Shown here one piece after another: positions 1 to 12,632 of a DNA stretch of 64,000 nt. The stretch's first letter is position 1. Every line of letters starts with the position of its first letter. This DNA is from Roseomonas aeriglobus (GTDB lineage Bacteria; Pseudomonadota; Alphaproteobacteria; Sphingomonadales; Sphingomonadaceae), in contig JAFHKN010000002.1 in assembly GCA_016937575.1 (NCBI GenBank), positions 930,001-994,000 of the forward strand. Reading direction: 5' to 3'. The notes beneath the pieces are model-generated. The model saw only the letters and a list, made by a program, of their open reading frames with translations. It did no database searches and was not told the origin of the DNA. Made by a program: the position numbers and the translations under genes.

Positions 1-821
1 TCGCGGCCCGCGACTTCGTGGACTTCCTTCCCGCCTCGAACCGCGAGGCCCCTCCGGTGCGGCCGACCGACGACCCCTGGGACCGGACGATCGACAGCCT
101 CGACACGCTGATCCCGGCGAGCGCCAACCAGCCGTACGACATGCACGAGCTGATCCGGAAGGTCGTCGACGAAGCCGACTTTTTCGAGGTTCAGCCGGCG
201 CATGCCGCCAACATCATCTGCGGCTTCGGCCGGATCGAAGGGCACACCGTCGGGATCGTCGCCAACCAGCCGATGGTGCTGGCCGGCGTGCTCGACATCG
301 CGTCGTCGAAGAAGGCGGCGCGGTTCGTGCGCTTCTGCGACGCGTTCGAAATCCCGATCGTCACCTTCGTCGACGTCCCCGGCTTCCTGCCCGGCGTCGC
401 GCAGGAGCATTCGGGCATCATCAAGCACGGCGCCAAGCTGCTCTACGCCTATGCCGAAGCGACCGTGCCGAAGCTGACCGTCATCACCCGCAAGGCCTAT
501 GGCGGCGCCTACGACGTCATGGCGTCGAAGCACCTTCGCGGCGACCTCAACTACGCCTGGCCGACCGCCGAGATCGCGGTGATGGGTGCGAAGGGCGCGG
601 TGGAGATCATCTTCCGTGGGCGTACGCCCGAGGAAATCGCCGAGCGCACCGCCCAGTACGAGGCACGCTTCGCCAACCCGTTCGTGGCGGCGTCGAAGGG
701 ATTCATCGACGAAGTCATCATGCCGCACTCGACGCGGCGGCGGATCGCGTTGGGGTTACGAAAGCTGCGGGGGAAGAGCCTGGAGAACCCGTGGAAGAAG
801 CACGATAACATCCCGTTGTGA
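1..821 (+). CDS. pccB: Propionyl-CoA carboxylase beta subunit, C-terminal part
   Basis: This is the carboxyltransferase half of propionyl-CoA carboxylase, which moves CO2 from biotin on PccA to propionyl-CoA and gives methylmalonyl-CoA. The reading frame is open from the window edge (first full codon at base 3), so the N-terminal part, roughly 240 residues of a usual ~510, lies outside. The GTG at 18 is an internal valine, because the family motif F-V-D-F-L-P spans it. The visible part has the usual carboxyltransferase C-domain: [10 protein letters not shown], then [17 protein letters not shown], then the glycine-rich [10 protein letters not shown] segment and [11 protein letters not shown]. 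It is the first visible gene of the propionate operon, and pccA closes that operon about 6 kb downstream. The identity of the family is clear. The choice of propionyl- over acetyl-CoA rests on the mce/scpA/pccA context. Confidence 0.95.
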   Translation, partial: AARDFVDFLPASNREAPPVRPTDDPWDRTIDSLDTLIPASANQPYDMHELIRKVVDEADFFEVQPAHAANIICGFGRIEGHTVGIVANQPMVLAGVLDIASSKKAARFVRFCDAFEIPIVTFVDVPGFLPGVAQEHSGIIKHGAKLLYAYAEATVPKLTVITRKAYGGAYDVMASKHLRGDLNYAWPTAEIAVMGAKGAVEIIFRGRTPEEIAERTAQYEARFANPFVAASKGFIDEVIMPHSTRRRIALGLRKLRGKSLENPWKKHDNIPL

Positions 822-844
822 GCACCCTGCCTGCACATTATAAT
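816..844 (+). promoter_or_regulatory. Predicted sigma70-type promoter
   Basis: A -35 box TTGTGA (816-821) and a perfect -10 box TATAAT (839-844) are 17 bp apart. The -35 box overlaps the pccB stop codon. Transcription would start near 851, just upstream of the AAGGAGAG ribosome site at 853-860 of the RHH gene. The box is unusually AT-rich for this genome, which supports it, and it would give the downstream genes a promoter inside the operon. Confidence 0.6.
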
Positions 845-865
845 GACATGTGAAGGAGAGTGCCG

Positions 866-1150
866 ATGCGAACCGAACGTGTGACCTTTCTGACCAGTCC
901 CGACCACAAGGCCGCCTTGGAAGCCTTTGCGGCAAGCAGCGGCATGTCCACCGGCCATGTCGTCCGCGAGGCGACCAGCCGGTACATCATGGAGAGCGGC
1001 GAGGAGGGCGAGGCTGAGCTCGCCGCGCTGGTGCGCGAGTTGAACGAAGCCGTGCCGAAGATGCGCGCCGATATCGCCGAGGCCATCGCGAGCATGGAGC
1101 ACGCGAACGCCGTCGTCGATGCCGTGCTGGCCGGTGAGACGCGCGCGTGA
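866..1150 (+). CDS. Small ribbon-helix-helix-like protein
   Basis: This is a 94-residue protein. Its N-terminal 45 residues look like a ribbon-helix-helix (CopG/Arc) DNA-binding fold: a beta strand RVTFLTSPD, a helix HKAALEAFAASSG, a turn and a second helix STGHVVREATSRYI. The rest is charged and helical and could pair with a partner. The ATG at 866 is preferred over the in-frame GTG at 860 because AAGGAGAG at 853-860 sits at the right distance for 866 and overlaps 860. Its stop overlaps the start of the next small gene, so the two are probably translated together. It may regulate the operon or be the antitoxin-like half of a pair. No function is assigned. Confidence 0.7.
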   Translation: MRTERVTFLTSPDHKAALEAFAASSGMSTGHVVREATSRYIMESGEEGEAELAALVRELNEAVPKMRADIAEAIASMEHANAVVDAVLAGETRA

Positions 1151-1368
1151 GCATGGTGGGCGATACCATCAAGGCGATCCGTAACGTCCTGTTGTTGCAG
1201 GAGGACGTGAAGCAGCTGAAGGAGCTCGCCCAGACGCAGAGCGGCCGGCTCGCCGCACTGGCGGAGGCGCACGCCAACTTGCGCGACCGGGTCAGCCGCA
1301 TCGAAGGCTTTCTCGATGGGGCCGCCGCGGCGTCAGGGCGGAGCGGCCCGCCAAGGATCGAGGGATGA
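1147..1368 (+). CDS. Small predicted coiled-coil protein
   Basis: This is a 73-residue hypothetical protein. Residues 15-60 (LLLQEDVKQLKELAQTQSGR onward) have heptad-like spacing of leucine and other hydrophobic residues and are predicted to form a coiled coil. The tail is Ala/Gly/Ser-rich. The GTG at 1147 overlaps the RHH stop by 4 bp; an in-frame ATG at 1153 is the alternative start. It has no toxin motif that I can recognise. Its coupling to the RHH gene suggests the two products bind each other. Its stop in turn overlaps the start of mce, so this pair sits inside the propionate operon. Confidence 0.6.
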   Translation: MSMVGDTIKAIRNVLLLQEDVKQLKELAQTQSGRLAALAEAHANLRDRVSRIEGFLDGAAAASGRSGPPRIEG

Positions 1369-1793
1369 CGCAGATGATCCTCGGTCGCCTGAACCACATC
1401 GGCGTCGCGACGCCGTCGATCGACGACAGCATCGCCTTCTACCGCGACGTAATGGGTGCGACGGCGATCGGCGAACCCTTCGACCTGCCCGCGCAGGGCG
1501 TGCGGGTGTGCTTCGTCGACACCCCGAACACGCAGATCGAGCTGATCGAGCCGCTGGGCGATACCTCACCGATCCGCGCGTTTCTCGAGAAGAACCCGGC
1601 CGGGGGGCAGCACCACCTCTGCTACGAAGTGCCGGACATTCACGAAGCGCTGGCGTGGTTCCGGGGGAAGGGTGCGCGCGTGCTCGGCGAGCCGCGGACG
1701 GGGGCGCATGGGACGCCGATCTTCTTCGTCCATCCGCGCGACATGGGCGGGGTGCTGACCGAGATCATGGAGAGCCCGCGTGAGCAGCATTGA
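1365..1793 (+). CDS. mce: Methylmalonyl-CoA epimerase
   Basis: The enzyme interconverts (S)- and (R)-methylmalonyl-CoA, linking propionyl-CoA carboxylase to the mutase. The 142-residue length fits a single vicinal-oxygen-chelate (glyoxalase-fold) subunit. Probable metal ligands are His11 in RLNHIG, Gln57/Glu59 in NTQIELIEPL, a His of the GGQHHLCYEV segment (83-84) and Glu133 in GVLTEIME, matching the ligand set known for the family. The ATG at 1365 overlaps the stop of the small upstream gene. It is followed by a palindromic repeat and then by scpA. Confidence 0.93.
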   Translation: MTQMILGRLNHIGVATPSIDDSIAFYRDVMGATAIGEPFDLPAQGVRVCFVDTPNTQIELIEPLGDTSPIRAFLEKNPAGGQHHLCYEVPDIHEALAWFRGKGARVLGEPRTGAHGTPIFFVHPRDMGGVLTEIMESPREQH

Positions 1794-1800
1794 CAGAAAC

Positions 1801-1929
1801 TCCCTCTCCCGCCGGGAGAGGGAAGGGGCCCGCCGCGTAGCGGTGGGAAGGGTGAGGGCGAGCCGGTGCTCCGTCACCCTCACCCTTCCGCAGCTGTGCT
1901 GCTCCCTCCCTCTCCCAATGGGAGAGGGA
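1801..1929 (+). repeat. Palindromic extragenic repeat upstream of scpA
   Basis: Two hairpin arms of the type CCCTCTCCC...GGGAGAGGG lie at 1801-1822 and 1907-1929. Between them are the complementary stretches AGGGTGAGGG and CCCTCACCCTTCC. The element fills nearly all of the mce-scpA gap. Related elements lie at 18332-18536, 22146-22250 and 56152-56311. The purine-rich strand of its last arm serves as the ribosome site of scpA. Confidence 0.85.
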
Positions 1930-1931
1930 TT

Positions 1932-4183
<2,252 letters not shown>

Positions 4184-4184
<1 letters not shown>

Positions 4185-4990
4185 TGGCGCTCGGCTGGTC
4201 GGTCGAGGATCTGGTGCCCGCCGCGCGCGGGGGCGGGGCGTTGCGCATGGGGCTCAAGCGCCTCACGCCCGACGCCTGGCTGCATGCCGATCCCGACACG
4301 GCCACGCGGGGCGCGGCCTTCGACGCGCATCCCGACAGCGTCCAATCGCTGCCCTGGGCGGCAGGGGCGGAAGCCGAGGCCGCCGAGATGATCGGTAGCG
4401 ATGGCAAGGACTTGGCGAGCGCCGCACGCACGGTGTGGGAAGACCTCTGCCTCGTCCAGACCCCGCCGCGGGGCGGCGCGCCGGTCCTGTCGGCGGGTGC
4501 CGTCGCGTTCCCGACCGACTGGCGGCTGGCCGACAAGCTCGGGCAGCCGCTCGCCGCCGTGCATGCCCCGATCCACGGCTATGCCGAGCAATTGTCGGCG
4601 GGTGTCGACCATTTCATCGCGACATTGGCGCCGGACATGATCTTCGGCCGCGCCAATTGGTTCGTCGTCGCCTCCGCCGACTGGCGCTATCTGCCGCAGG
4701 GCGACCCCGCGACTCGCTTCGCCCACGTCACCGCCGATAACGCCGGCGAAACCCTGTTCGTCCGCAGCGAACGCCAGACGCTCCGCCGCCTGCCGCGCAC
4801 CGGCGCGGTCCTGTTCACGATCGGCGTGTACGTCCGCCCGCTCGCCGCGCTGTCGGACGCGGTCGTCGGCCGGGTCGCGGCGTCGGTCGCCGGCGTCGGC
4901 AGCGGCGAGCATGAACGCCGTGCGGCACCGCACTATGCCGCGGCGCTGGCCGCCTATGCGGCGACGCGTACGATGGGGGTGGCGGCATGA
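4184..4990 (+). CDS. DUF3445 / haem-dependent oxidative N-demethylase-like protein
   Basis: This 268-residue protein matches the DUF3445 family in length and motifs: PLAAVHAPIHGYAEQL, a central APDMIFGRANWFV, and a late FVRSERQTLRRLPRTGAVLF. Some members of this family are haem-dependent oxygenases that demethylate secondary or tertiary amines. The substrate here is not shown by the sequence. The ATG at 4184 overlaps the scpA stop (TGATG), and the stop overlaps the next small membrane gene, so it is firmly part of the propionate operon. No amine-pathway partner gene is visible nearby. The family is assigned with good confidence. The reaction is an inference. Confidence 0.75.
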
Positions 4991-5340
4991 TCGAGGACGA
5001 AAGCGACGTGGGTGGAGAAGCGCCGTTCCCGCGCTCCTACGACTCGTTCAAACATATTACGGGTATCGCCTTGTTATCGCTCGGCGGCGTCTTTGCCTTT
5101 GCCGATGGTGACGGGATGCGCTTCGCTCGCGGCCAGCTGATCGTCATCTTCGCGTTTCTCATGATCGCGCTCGTCGCCAGCGTGCTGATGGTCGGGCACC
5201 TCGCGTCGCTGGAGGTGAAGGCCGAACCGAGTGACAAGACGGTGCGGACTATCCGTGTCGCGTCGATCATCGTCGGGGCCTCGTTGTCCGGTGGCCTGGG
5301 CGGCTTCACCTACAATTTCATCGCGGCGCTTTTCAAATGA
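4987..5340 (+). CDS. Small membrane protein, tandem copy 1
   Basis: This is a 117-residue protein with three predicted membrane segments (about 24-40, 50-72 and 92-114) after a charged N-terminus. It resembles the next gene product: both have the order aromatic-rich start (YDSFKHI / YDYAKFV), first helix, a D/G or T/G-rich turn, second helix, a basic loop and a Gly-rich third helix. They are probably an old tandem duplication. ATGA overlaps link it to the genes on both sides. Its function is unknown. A small channel, a transporter component or a membrane partner of an operon enzyme are all possible. Confidence 0.7.
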   Translation: MIEDESDVGGEAPFPRSYDSFKHITGIALLSLGGVFAFADGDGMRFARGQLIVIFAFLMIALVASVLMVGHLASLEVKAEPSDKTVRTIRVASIIVGASLSGGLGGFTYNFIAALFK

Positions 5341-5705
5341 TCGACGAGACAAACGTCGGCATCGACCCGCGCGATCAGGCAGACGACGTCCGCTACGGCG
5401 AGACGCTGTTGTACGACTATGCGAAGTTCGTGACGACGCTGTCGCTCATCGTGCTGGGCGCGGTGCTGACGCTGAGCAGCACGACGGGCGGCAAGACGCT
5501 GCGGACCGACATGCTGATCCTCGTGGTGGCCGCTGTCTCGGCTGGCGGCACCACGGCGCTTTCGGTGGCGAACGCGATCATCGACGCGCGGGTCGCCGGG
5601 CGTGCGCCGTCGCGGCATCTTCGTAAGGCGATGAAGCTTGGGATGGGCCTGCTCGGCTTGGGCGTCGGCGGCTTCATCGTGATATGGATGGAACTGCTGC
5701 AATGA
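5337..5705 (+). CDS. Small membrane protein, tandem copy 2
   Basis: This is a 122-residue protein with predicted membrane helices at about 27-46, 58-78 and 98-118 and a basic loop between helices 2 and 3 ([12 protein letters not shown]). It looks like a diverged duplicate of the gene before it. The start overlaps the previous stop (ATGA), and its own stop overlaps the bioB start, so translation is probably coupled across all three. No known family is recognised. Confidence 0.7.
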   Translation: MIDETNVGIDPRDQADDVRYGETLLYDYAKFVTTLSLIVLGAVLTLSSTTGGKTLRTDMLILVVAAVSAGGTTALSVANAIIDARVAGRAPSRHLRKAMKLGMGLLGLGVGGFIVIWMELLQ

Positions 5706-6691
5706 CCCGGACCGACTGGACCCGCGACGAAATCGCCGCGCTGTTCGATTTGCCGTTCACCAGTCTGGTCTTCCGGGCGGCCGAGGTCCACCGCGCGCAT
5801 CACGCCGCGGACGAGGTCCAGCTGTCGACGCTGCTCAGCATCAAGACCGGCGGCTGTCCCGAGGACTGCGGCTATTGCAGCCAGTCGGTTCATGCGGAAA
5901 CGGGCCTGAAGGCGACCAAGTTGATGGATGTCCAGGCCGTGCTACAGGCCGCGGCACAGGCGAAGGATCACGGCTCGACGCGCTTCTGCATGGGTGCCGC
6001 CTGGCGCAACCCCAAGGACCGCGACATGGACGCGATCGTGGCGATGGTCGAGGGCGTCCGCGGCATGGGGCTGGAAACCTGCATGACGCTCGGCATGCTG
6101 ACTCCCGCCCAGGCCGATCGGCTCGGTCGCGCGGGGCTCGATTACTACAATCACAACATCGACACCTCGCCCGAACGCTATTCCTCGGTCATCACGACAA
6201 GAAACTTCGACGAGCGATTGAAAACGCTGGATAATGTCCGCTCCGCCGGCATCAATGTCTGTTGCGGCGGCATCGTCGGTATGGGTGAGGATCGAGAAGA
6301 TCGGGTGGGCTTCCTCCACGCGCTGGCGACCCTGCCCGAACACCCAGGATCGGTCCCGATCAACGCACTGGTGCCGGTGAAGGGCACCGTGCTCGGCGAC
6401 ATGCTGGCCGACACGCCGATGGCCAAACTCGACGACATCGAATTCGTCCGCACCGTCGCCGTCGCCCGCATCGCGATGCCCGAGAGCATGGTCCGCCTGT
6501 CCGCCGGCCGCGAGAGTATGTCAGAAGCGACCCAGGCCTTGTGCTTCTTGGCCGGCGCCAACTCGATCTTCACCGGCGACAAATTGCTGACCGCCGGCAA
6601 CGCCGGTGACGACGCCGATGCGGCGCTGTTCGCGAAGCTAGGGTTGACGCCGATGGCGGCGGAATGCCGGATGGCGGAGGCGGCGGAGTGA
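5702..6691 (+). CDS. bioB: Biotin synthase
   Basis: This radical SAM enzyme inserts sulfur into dethiobiotin to make biotin. It is 329 residues from the ATG at 5702, which overlaps the previous stop; the upstream in-frame start at 5684 lies inside the previous gene. The radical SAM cluster motif C-x3-C-x2-C is at Cys52, Cys56 and Cys59 ([13 protein letters not shown]). Other family segments are [40 protein letters not shown] and [15 protein letters not shown]. It is alone here, without bioF, bioD or bioA. Its place between scpA and pccA suggests it serves the biotin demand of propionyl-CoA carboxylase. Confidence 0.97.
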   Translation: MTRTDWTRDEIAALFDLPFTSLVFRAAEVHRAHHAADEVQLSTLLSIKTGGCPEDCGYCSQSVHAETGLKATKLMDVQAVLQAAAQAKDHGSTRFCMGAAWRNPKDRDMDAIVAMVEGVRGMGLETCMTLGMLTPAQADRLGRAGLDYYNHNIDTSPERYSSVITTRNFDERLKTLDNVRSAGINVCCGGIVGMGEDREDRVGFLHALATLPEHPGSVPINALVPVKGTVLGDMLADTPMAKLDDIEFVRTVAVARIAMPESMVRLSAGRESMSEATQALCFLAGANSIFTGDKLLTAGNAGDDADAALFAKLGLTPMAAECRMAEAAE

Positions 6692-6911
6692 AAATTCGGC
6701 GCCTGTCGATAGGATTTGCAATTTTCTCGGCTGTCTACTGGCAGCTGTTTAACGGTGTCGCGCAGATCGTCAACGGTTTCCGCGGGCCGTTCTGGCAGGT
6801 GCAGCTTGCGTACACCGTGCCCGCAATTCTGTACGCGATCCTATGCTTGTTCGTTTTTCGGCGCGTTGCGCGGCGCGCCTACCTCGCTGCAAAACAGACT
6901 GGTGATAACTG

Positions 6912-6912
<1 letters not shown>
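6688..6912 (+). CDS. Small membrane protein
   Basis: This is a 74-residue protein from the GTG at 6688, which overlaps the bioB stop (GTGA). Two hydrophobic helices are visible, about residues 5-28 and 42-60, followed by a basic C-terminus ([12 protein letters not shown]). Its stop overlaps the pccA start (TGATG). It has no recognised family. It is kept as a real gene because of the two tight overlaps and the membrane-protein composition, which is unlike an antisense shadow. Confidence 0.55.
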
Positions 6913-8936
<2,024 letters not shown>

Positions 8937-8942
8937 GGCGTG

Positions 8943-10253
8943 TCACCCTGTCCGCACGGTGGCCAGGAAGCCGCTGACATCCGCCGACACGGTCGCGGCG
9001 GTTGCATGGAGCCTGTGTGCGAAGTCGCGCAGGTCACCGGCGACGCGGGCCGCGTCCTCCGCGCTGCCATCGATGCGGCGCACGTCCTCGCCGATCGCCT
9101 GGGCGGCGGCGGCCGCACCGTCGATGCTGGCAGCGACCTGTCGTGCCGTCGCGCGATTGTCGACGACCGCCGTGCCGATCTGGTCAGTGATCCGTGCGAT
9201 GGCGCCGATCGCCTCGACCACCGCATCATGTTCGCCAGCCACGTCATGCACCGCGTCGCGAACCAGGCGGACATGATCGGCGATGGCAGCGGCGGCGCGG
9301 CGGGTCTGCGCCGACAGTTGCTTCACTTCGTTGGCGACGACGGCAAAGCCGCGTCCGGCCTCGCCCGCGCGGCTTGCCTCGATCGTGGCGTTCAGCGCCA
9401 GAAGGTTCACTTGGGTCGCGATCACCGCGATTTCGTCGACCGCGCCATCGATTGCCGCGGCGGTGTCGCTGAGCGCGGCGATCCGTTCGCTGCCGCGGCC
9501 GACCTGAGCGACCGCACGGTCGGTGCAGGCGTGAGCGGCCAGCGTTGCGTCGTCGATCAGCGCCAGCGCGGCGATCACATCCTTCTCGCGCGTGGCCAGG
9601 CCGGCGATGCCGGCCTCAGCCTGCAGCGACGCAGCGGCGACCGCAGCGGCGTGGCGACGGGTTTCCAGCGCGCGATCCGCGGCCGCTTCGGCTTGGGCAT
9701 CGACGCTGCACGCCATGGTGCTCAGCTCGCTGGCAAGCGATCCGGTCCTCGCTTCGAACCGGGCAATGGCATCGGCAATCCGCCGCGCGCGAGCGAGTTC
9801 GGCGCGCGTCGCGGCCAGGCGCCGGTCGGCCTCCATGCCCACCAGACGGTGATTGGCGACGACGGCATGCAGCCGGCCGTTGACGGTGACGATCAGGCCG
9901 TCGGTGCCACCGGCACGTGTGTAATGGTCGAGCAGCTGGTCGCGCCCCAGCGACAGCTCGCCCGTCGGACAGGGGCGGATATAGGTGCCGATCGCCCGGC
10001 TGTAGGCGGGATTGCGCATCAGCGCGTGACCATAGGGGTTGGCCAGTACCTGGCGGATATCCCGTTCGAAGATGGCGCCGATCGGTTCCGCCGCGGCGTT
10101 GACCACCGGCAGCAATCGCAGTTCGGGATCGTCGCGGAACCGTTCGACCGCCGCCAGCATCGTCCCGTCGTGTCCGATCGACGGCGGGCGGCGCTCGGCT
10201 TCCGTCAGCCACGACGTCTTGGCATCTTGGATCGAGAAATCCGGTGCGAACAT
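8943..10253 (-). CDS. Cytoplasmic methyl-accepting chemotaxis-type receptor
   Basis: This 436-residue protein has no membrane segment or signal peptide. The C-terminal half is a receptor signalling domain with the conserved hairpin tip [20 protein letters not shown] followed by [12 protein letters not shown]. The N-terminal ~150 residues include a CBS-like stretch ([20 protein letters not shown], then [18 protein letters not shown]), which resembles sensory regions in some diguanylate-cyclase and PAS-like proteins. It therefore probably senses an internal signal and acts on CheA/CheW. No che genes are near. It converges on pccA, with only 6 bp between the two stop codons. The ligand is unknown. 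Confidence 0.85.
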   Translation of the reverse strand: MFAPDFSIQDAKTSWLTEAERRPPSIGHDGTMLAAVERFRDDPELRLLPVVNAAAEPIGAIFERDIRQVLANPYGHALMRNPAYSRAIGTYIRPCPTGELSLGRDQLLDHYTRAGGTDGLIVTVNGRLHAVVANHRLVGMEADRRLAATRAELARARRIADAIARFEARTGSLASELSTMACSVDAQAEAAADRALETRRHAAAVAAASLQAEAGIAGLATREKDVIAALALIDDATLAAHACTDRAVAQVGRGSERIAALSDTAAAIDGAVDEIAVIATQVNLLALNATIEASRAGEAGRGFAVVANEVKQLSAQTRRAAAAIADHVRLVRDAVHDVAGEHDAVVEAIGAIARITDQIGTAVVDNRATARQVAASIDGAAAAAQAIGEDVRRIDGSAEDAARVAGDLRDFAHRLHATAATVSADVSGFLATVRTG

Positions 10254-10306
10254 GACGCCGGATGCTATCCGCGGACGGTAAACGCGGGCTTAGCCGCCGA
10301 TGACGG

Positions 10307-10322
10307 TTCGATGACAATCGAA
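10307..10322. promoter_or_regulatory. Palindrome upstream of mmsA, possible operator
   Basis: TTCGAT (10307-10312) and ATCGAA (10317-10322) form an inverted repeat around GACA, about 40 bp before the mmsA start. It is in the only clear promoter space of the valine operon, next to an A/T-rich stretch. Binding by a regulator is an inference, since short palindromes also occur by chance. Confidence 0.3.
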
Positions 10323-10362
10323 AATAAATCCCGCGCCGATGCGCGGCCTCTGGAGAGTGAAA

Positions 10363-11859
10363 ATGCGTAACATCGACCATGTCATCGCCGGCAGCGGCGG
10401 CGCCGGGGCGACCCGCTTCGGCGACGTCTTCGACCCCAACAGCGGGCAAGTTCAGGCGCGCGTCGGGCTGGGCAGCGCGCAGGACCTCGAGCGCGCGGTG
10501 GCCGCGGCACAGGCCGCGCAGCCGACCTGGGCGGCGACCAACCCGCAGCGCCGCGCGCGCGTGCTCTTCAAGTTCAAGGAGCTGGTCGAGGCGAACATGG
10601 ACAGCCTCGCCCACACGCTGTCGAGCGAACATGGCAAGGTCATCGCCGACGCAAAGGGCGATATTCAGCGCGGGCTGGAGGTCATCGAATTCGCCTGCGG
10701 CATCCCGCATGCGCTGAAGGGAGAATATACGCAGGGCGCGGGGCCGGGCATCGACGTCTATTCGATGCGGATGCCGGTCGGCATCGGCGCCGGCATCACC
10801 CCGTTCAACTTCCCGGCGATGATCCCGATGTGGATGTTCGGCGTGGCGATCGCCTGCGGCAACGCCTTCATTCTGAAGCCGTCGGAACGCGATCCTTCCG
10901 TGCCGGTGCGCCTGGCCGAACTGATGCGCGAAGCTGGGCTGCCAGAGGGTATCCTGCAGGTCGTTCACGGCGACAAGGAAATGGTCGACGCGATCCTAGA
11001 TCACCCGGCGATCGCCGCGGTCAGCTTCGTCGGATCATCCGACATCGCGCAGTACGTCTACAGCCGTGGCGTCGCGGCTGGGAAGCGTGTACAGGCGATG
11101 GGCGGCGCCAAGAACCATGGCATCGTCATGCCCGACGCGGATCTCGACCAGGTCGTCGCCGACCTGTCGGGCGCGGCTTTCGGTTCGGCCGGCGAGCGCT
11201 GCATGGCGCTGCCGGTCGTCGTGCCGGTGGGCGAGAAGACTGCCGACAATCTGCGCGAGAAGCTGATCCCCGCGATCGACGCGCTACGCGTCGGCGTGTC
11301 GACCGATGCGGAGGCGCATTACGGGCCGGTCGTCAACGCCGCGCACAAGCAGCGGGTGGAGAACTGGATCCAGACCGGTGTCGACGAAGGCGCCGAACTC
11401 GTCGTCGACGGACGCGGCTTCACGCTGCAGGGGCATGAGGAGGGCTTCTTCATCGGCCCGAGCCTGTTCGACCGCGTAACCCCGCAGATGCAGAGCTACA
11501 AGGAAGAGATCTTCGGACCCGTGCTGCAGATCGTCCGTGCGCCCGATTTCGAAACCGCGGTGCGACTGCCGAGCGAGCATCAGTACGGCAACGGCGTCGC
11601 CATCTTCACTCGTAACGGCCATGCGGCGCGCGAATTCGCCGCGCGAGTGGAAGTCGGCATGGTCGGCATCAACGTGCCGATCCCGGTGCCGGTCGCCTAT
11701 CACAGCTTCGGCGGGTGGAAGCGCAGCGCGTTCGGCGACGTCAATCAGCACGGCATGGAAGGCGTGCGGTTCTGGACCAAGGTAAAGACGGTGACGCAGC
11801 GCTGGCCCGATGGATCGCCCGACGGCGGCAACGCGTTCGTCATCCCGACGATGGGGTAG
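10363..11859 (+). CDS. mmsA: Methylmalonate-semialdehyde dehydrogenase (acylating)
   Basis: The enzyme converts methylmalonate semialdehyde with CoA and NAD+ to propionyl-CoA and CO2, the last step of valine breakdown here. It has 498 residues and the aldehyde dehydrogenase fold. GSAGERCMALPV holds the catalytic Cys280. ITPFNFPAMIPMWMF, LKPSERDPSVPVRLAELM and MGGAKNHGIVMPDADLD are typical of MmsA rather than of general aldehyde dehydrogenases, as is NVPIPVPVAYHSFGGWK. The ATG at 10363 follows GGAGAG at 10352-10357. It is the first gene of the valine run, and its product feeds the propionyl-CoA operon upstream. Confidence 0.96.
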   Translation: MRNIDHVIAGSGGAGATRFGDVFDPNSGQVQARVGLGSAQDLERAVAAAQAAQPTWAATNPQRRARVLFKFKELVEANMDSLAHTLSSEHGKVIADAKGDIQRGLEVIEFACGIPHALKGEYTQGAGPGIDVYSMRMPVGIGAGITPFNFPAMIPMWMFGVAIACGNAFILKPSERDPSVPVRLAELMREAGLPEGILQVVHGDKEMVDAILDHPAIAAVSFVGSSDIAQYVYSRGVAAGKRVQAMGGAKNHGIVMPDADLDQVVADLSGAAFGSAGERCMALPVVVPVGEKTADNLREKLIPAIDALRVGVSTDAEAHYGPVVNAAHKQRVENWIQTGVDEGAELVVDGRGFTLQGHEEGFFIGPSLFDRVTPQMQSYKEEIFGPVLQIVRAPDFETAVRLPSEHQYGNGVAIFTRNGHAAREFAARVEVGMVGINVPIPVPVAYHSFGGWKRSAFGDVNQHGMEGVRFWTKVKTVTQRWPDGSPDGGNAFVIPTMG

Positions 11860-11868
11860 GGGATCAGG

Positions 11869-12252
11869 GTGCGCGAACCGGGCTATGACATCGCCTATGA
11901 TGCGCAGGAACGGGTCCTGCACCTGCATCTATGGGGGTTCTGGTCGGTTCCGATCCTGACCGGGTACACCAGTCGATTGATGGCCGAGGTCACCCGGTTG
12001 CGCGGCACTCGTTACGACATCCTCAGCCATTCGCAGGAGTTCGACGTGCAGGGCAAATTGGTGAGCGCGGGTTTCGAATGGATCGCCAAGCGCGGTGCGG
12101 AATTTCACAACGGGAGGACGGCAATCGTAGCCGGCAGTCACCTGAACCGAATCCAGGCACAGCGGACATTGTCGGCGCCCAATGTGAAGGTGTTTCTCGA
12201 CGAAGGGGAGGCGTTGGCATGGATCCGGGAAGGTCGGGCGGCGGCAGCATGA
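11869..12252 (+). CDS. STAS-like small protein
   Basis: This is a 127-residue protein starting at a GTG 9 bp after mmsA. Its alternating strand/helix pattern (VLHLHLWGFW, then a helix ILTGYTSRLMAEVTRLRG, then YDILSHSQEF) resembles STAS/SpoIIAA-like domains. The family is not certain. Its stop overlaps the next start by 4 bp (ATGA), so it is co-translated with the RidA-family gene. The sequence shows no catalytic motif. Confidence 0.6.
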   Translation: MREPGYDIAYDAQERVLHLHLWGFWSVPILTGYTSRLMAEVTRLRGTRYDILSHSQEFDVQGKLVSAGFEWIAKRGAEFHNGRTAIVAGSHLNRIQAQRTLSAPNVKVFLDEGEALAWIREGRAAAA

Positions 12253-12632
12253 CTATGGAACGCGTGTCTTCTGGATCGCCCTATGAGGCGACGATCGGGT
12301 TCAGCCGCGCGGTCCGCGTCGGCAATCGCATCCTCGTCTCCGGTACCGCGCCGGTCGAGGACGACGGCATCTCGACGCCGGGCGGGGCGGAAGAGCAGGC
12401 GGAACGGTGCCTGGCGATCATCGTCCGTGCGGTCGAACAGCTCGGCGGTTCGGCCGAGGACGTCGTCCGCACTCGCCAGTATCTGGTCGATGCCGCCGAT
12501 GCCGATGCGGTCGGTCGTGCGCATGGCCGCTGGTTCGCCGATGTACGCCCGGCATCGACCATGGTCGTCGTCGCCGGACTGCTGCGTCCCGAATGGCGGG
12601 TCGAGATCGAAGCGGAAGCAGACATCGCGTGA
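12249..12632 (+). CDS. RidA (YjgF/YER057c) family protein
   Basis: This 127-residue protein is in the RidA superfamily, whose members deaminate reactive enamine/imine intermediates or have related roles. It shows FSRAVRVGNRILVSGTAP, a helix with AEEQAERCLAIIVRAVEQLG, and a C-terminal VVVAGLLRPEWRVEIEAEA. The classical Arg105 of RidA lies in a R-P-A-S/T motif near the trimer interface, and RPASTMVVV is present here. Placement inside a branched-chain amino acid operon fits removal of amino-acid-derived imines. The substrate is unknown. Confidence 0.85.
   Translation: MTMERVSSGSPYEATIGFSRAVRVGNRILVSGTAPVEDDGISTPGGAEEQAERCLAIIVRAVEQLGGSAEDVVRTRQYLVDAADADAVGRAHGRWFADVRPASTMVVVAGLLRPEWRVEIEAEADIA

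Noticed and set aside
18..20. GTG as start codon of pccB
   Set aside because: The frame is open to the window edge and the residues around it are internal family sequence, so the gene is truncated by the window.
866..1368. Firm call of a toxin-antitoxin system
   Set aside because: The RHH fold fits an antitoxin, but the second protein has no toxin motif, so only a pair of unknown function is reported.
1801..1931. Cobalamin riboswitch before scpA
   Set aside because: The gap is filled by a palindromic repeat; no B12-box-like conserved segment is visible.
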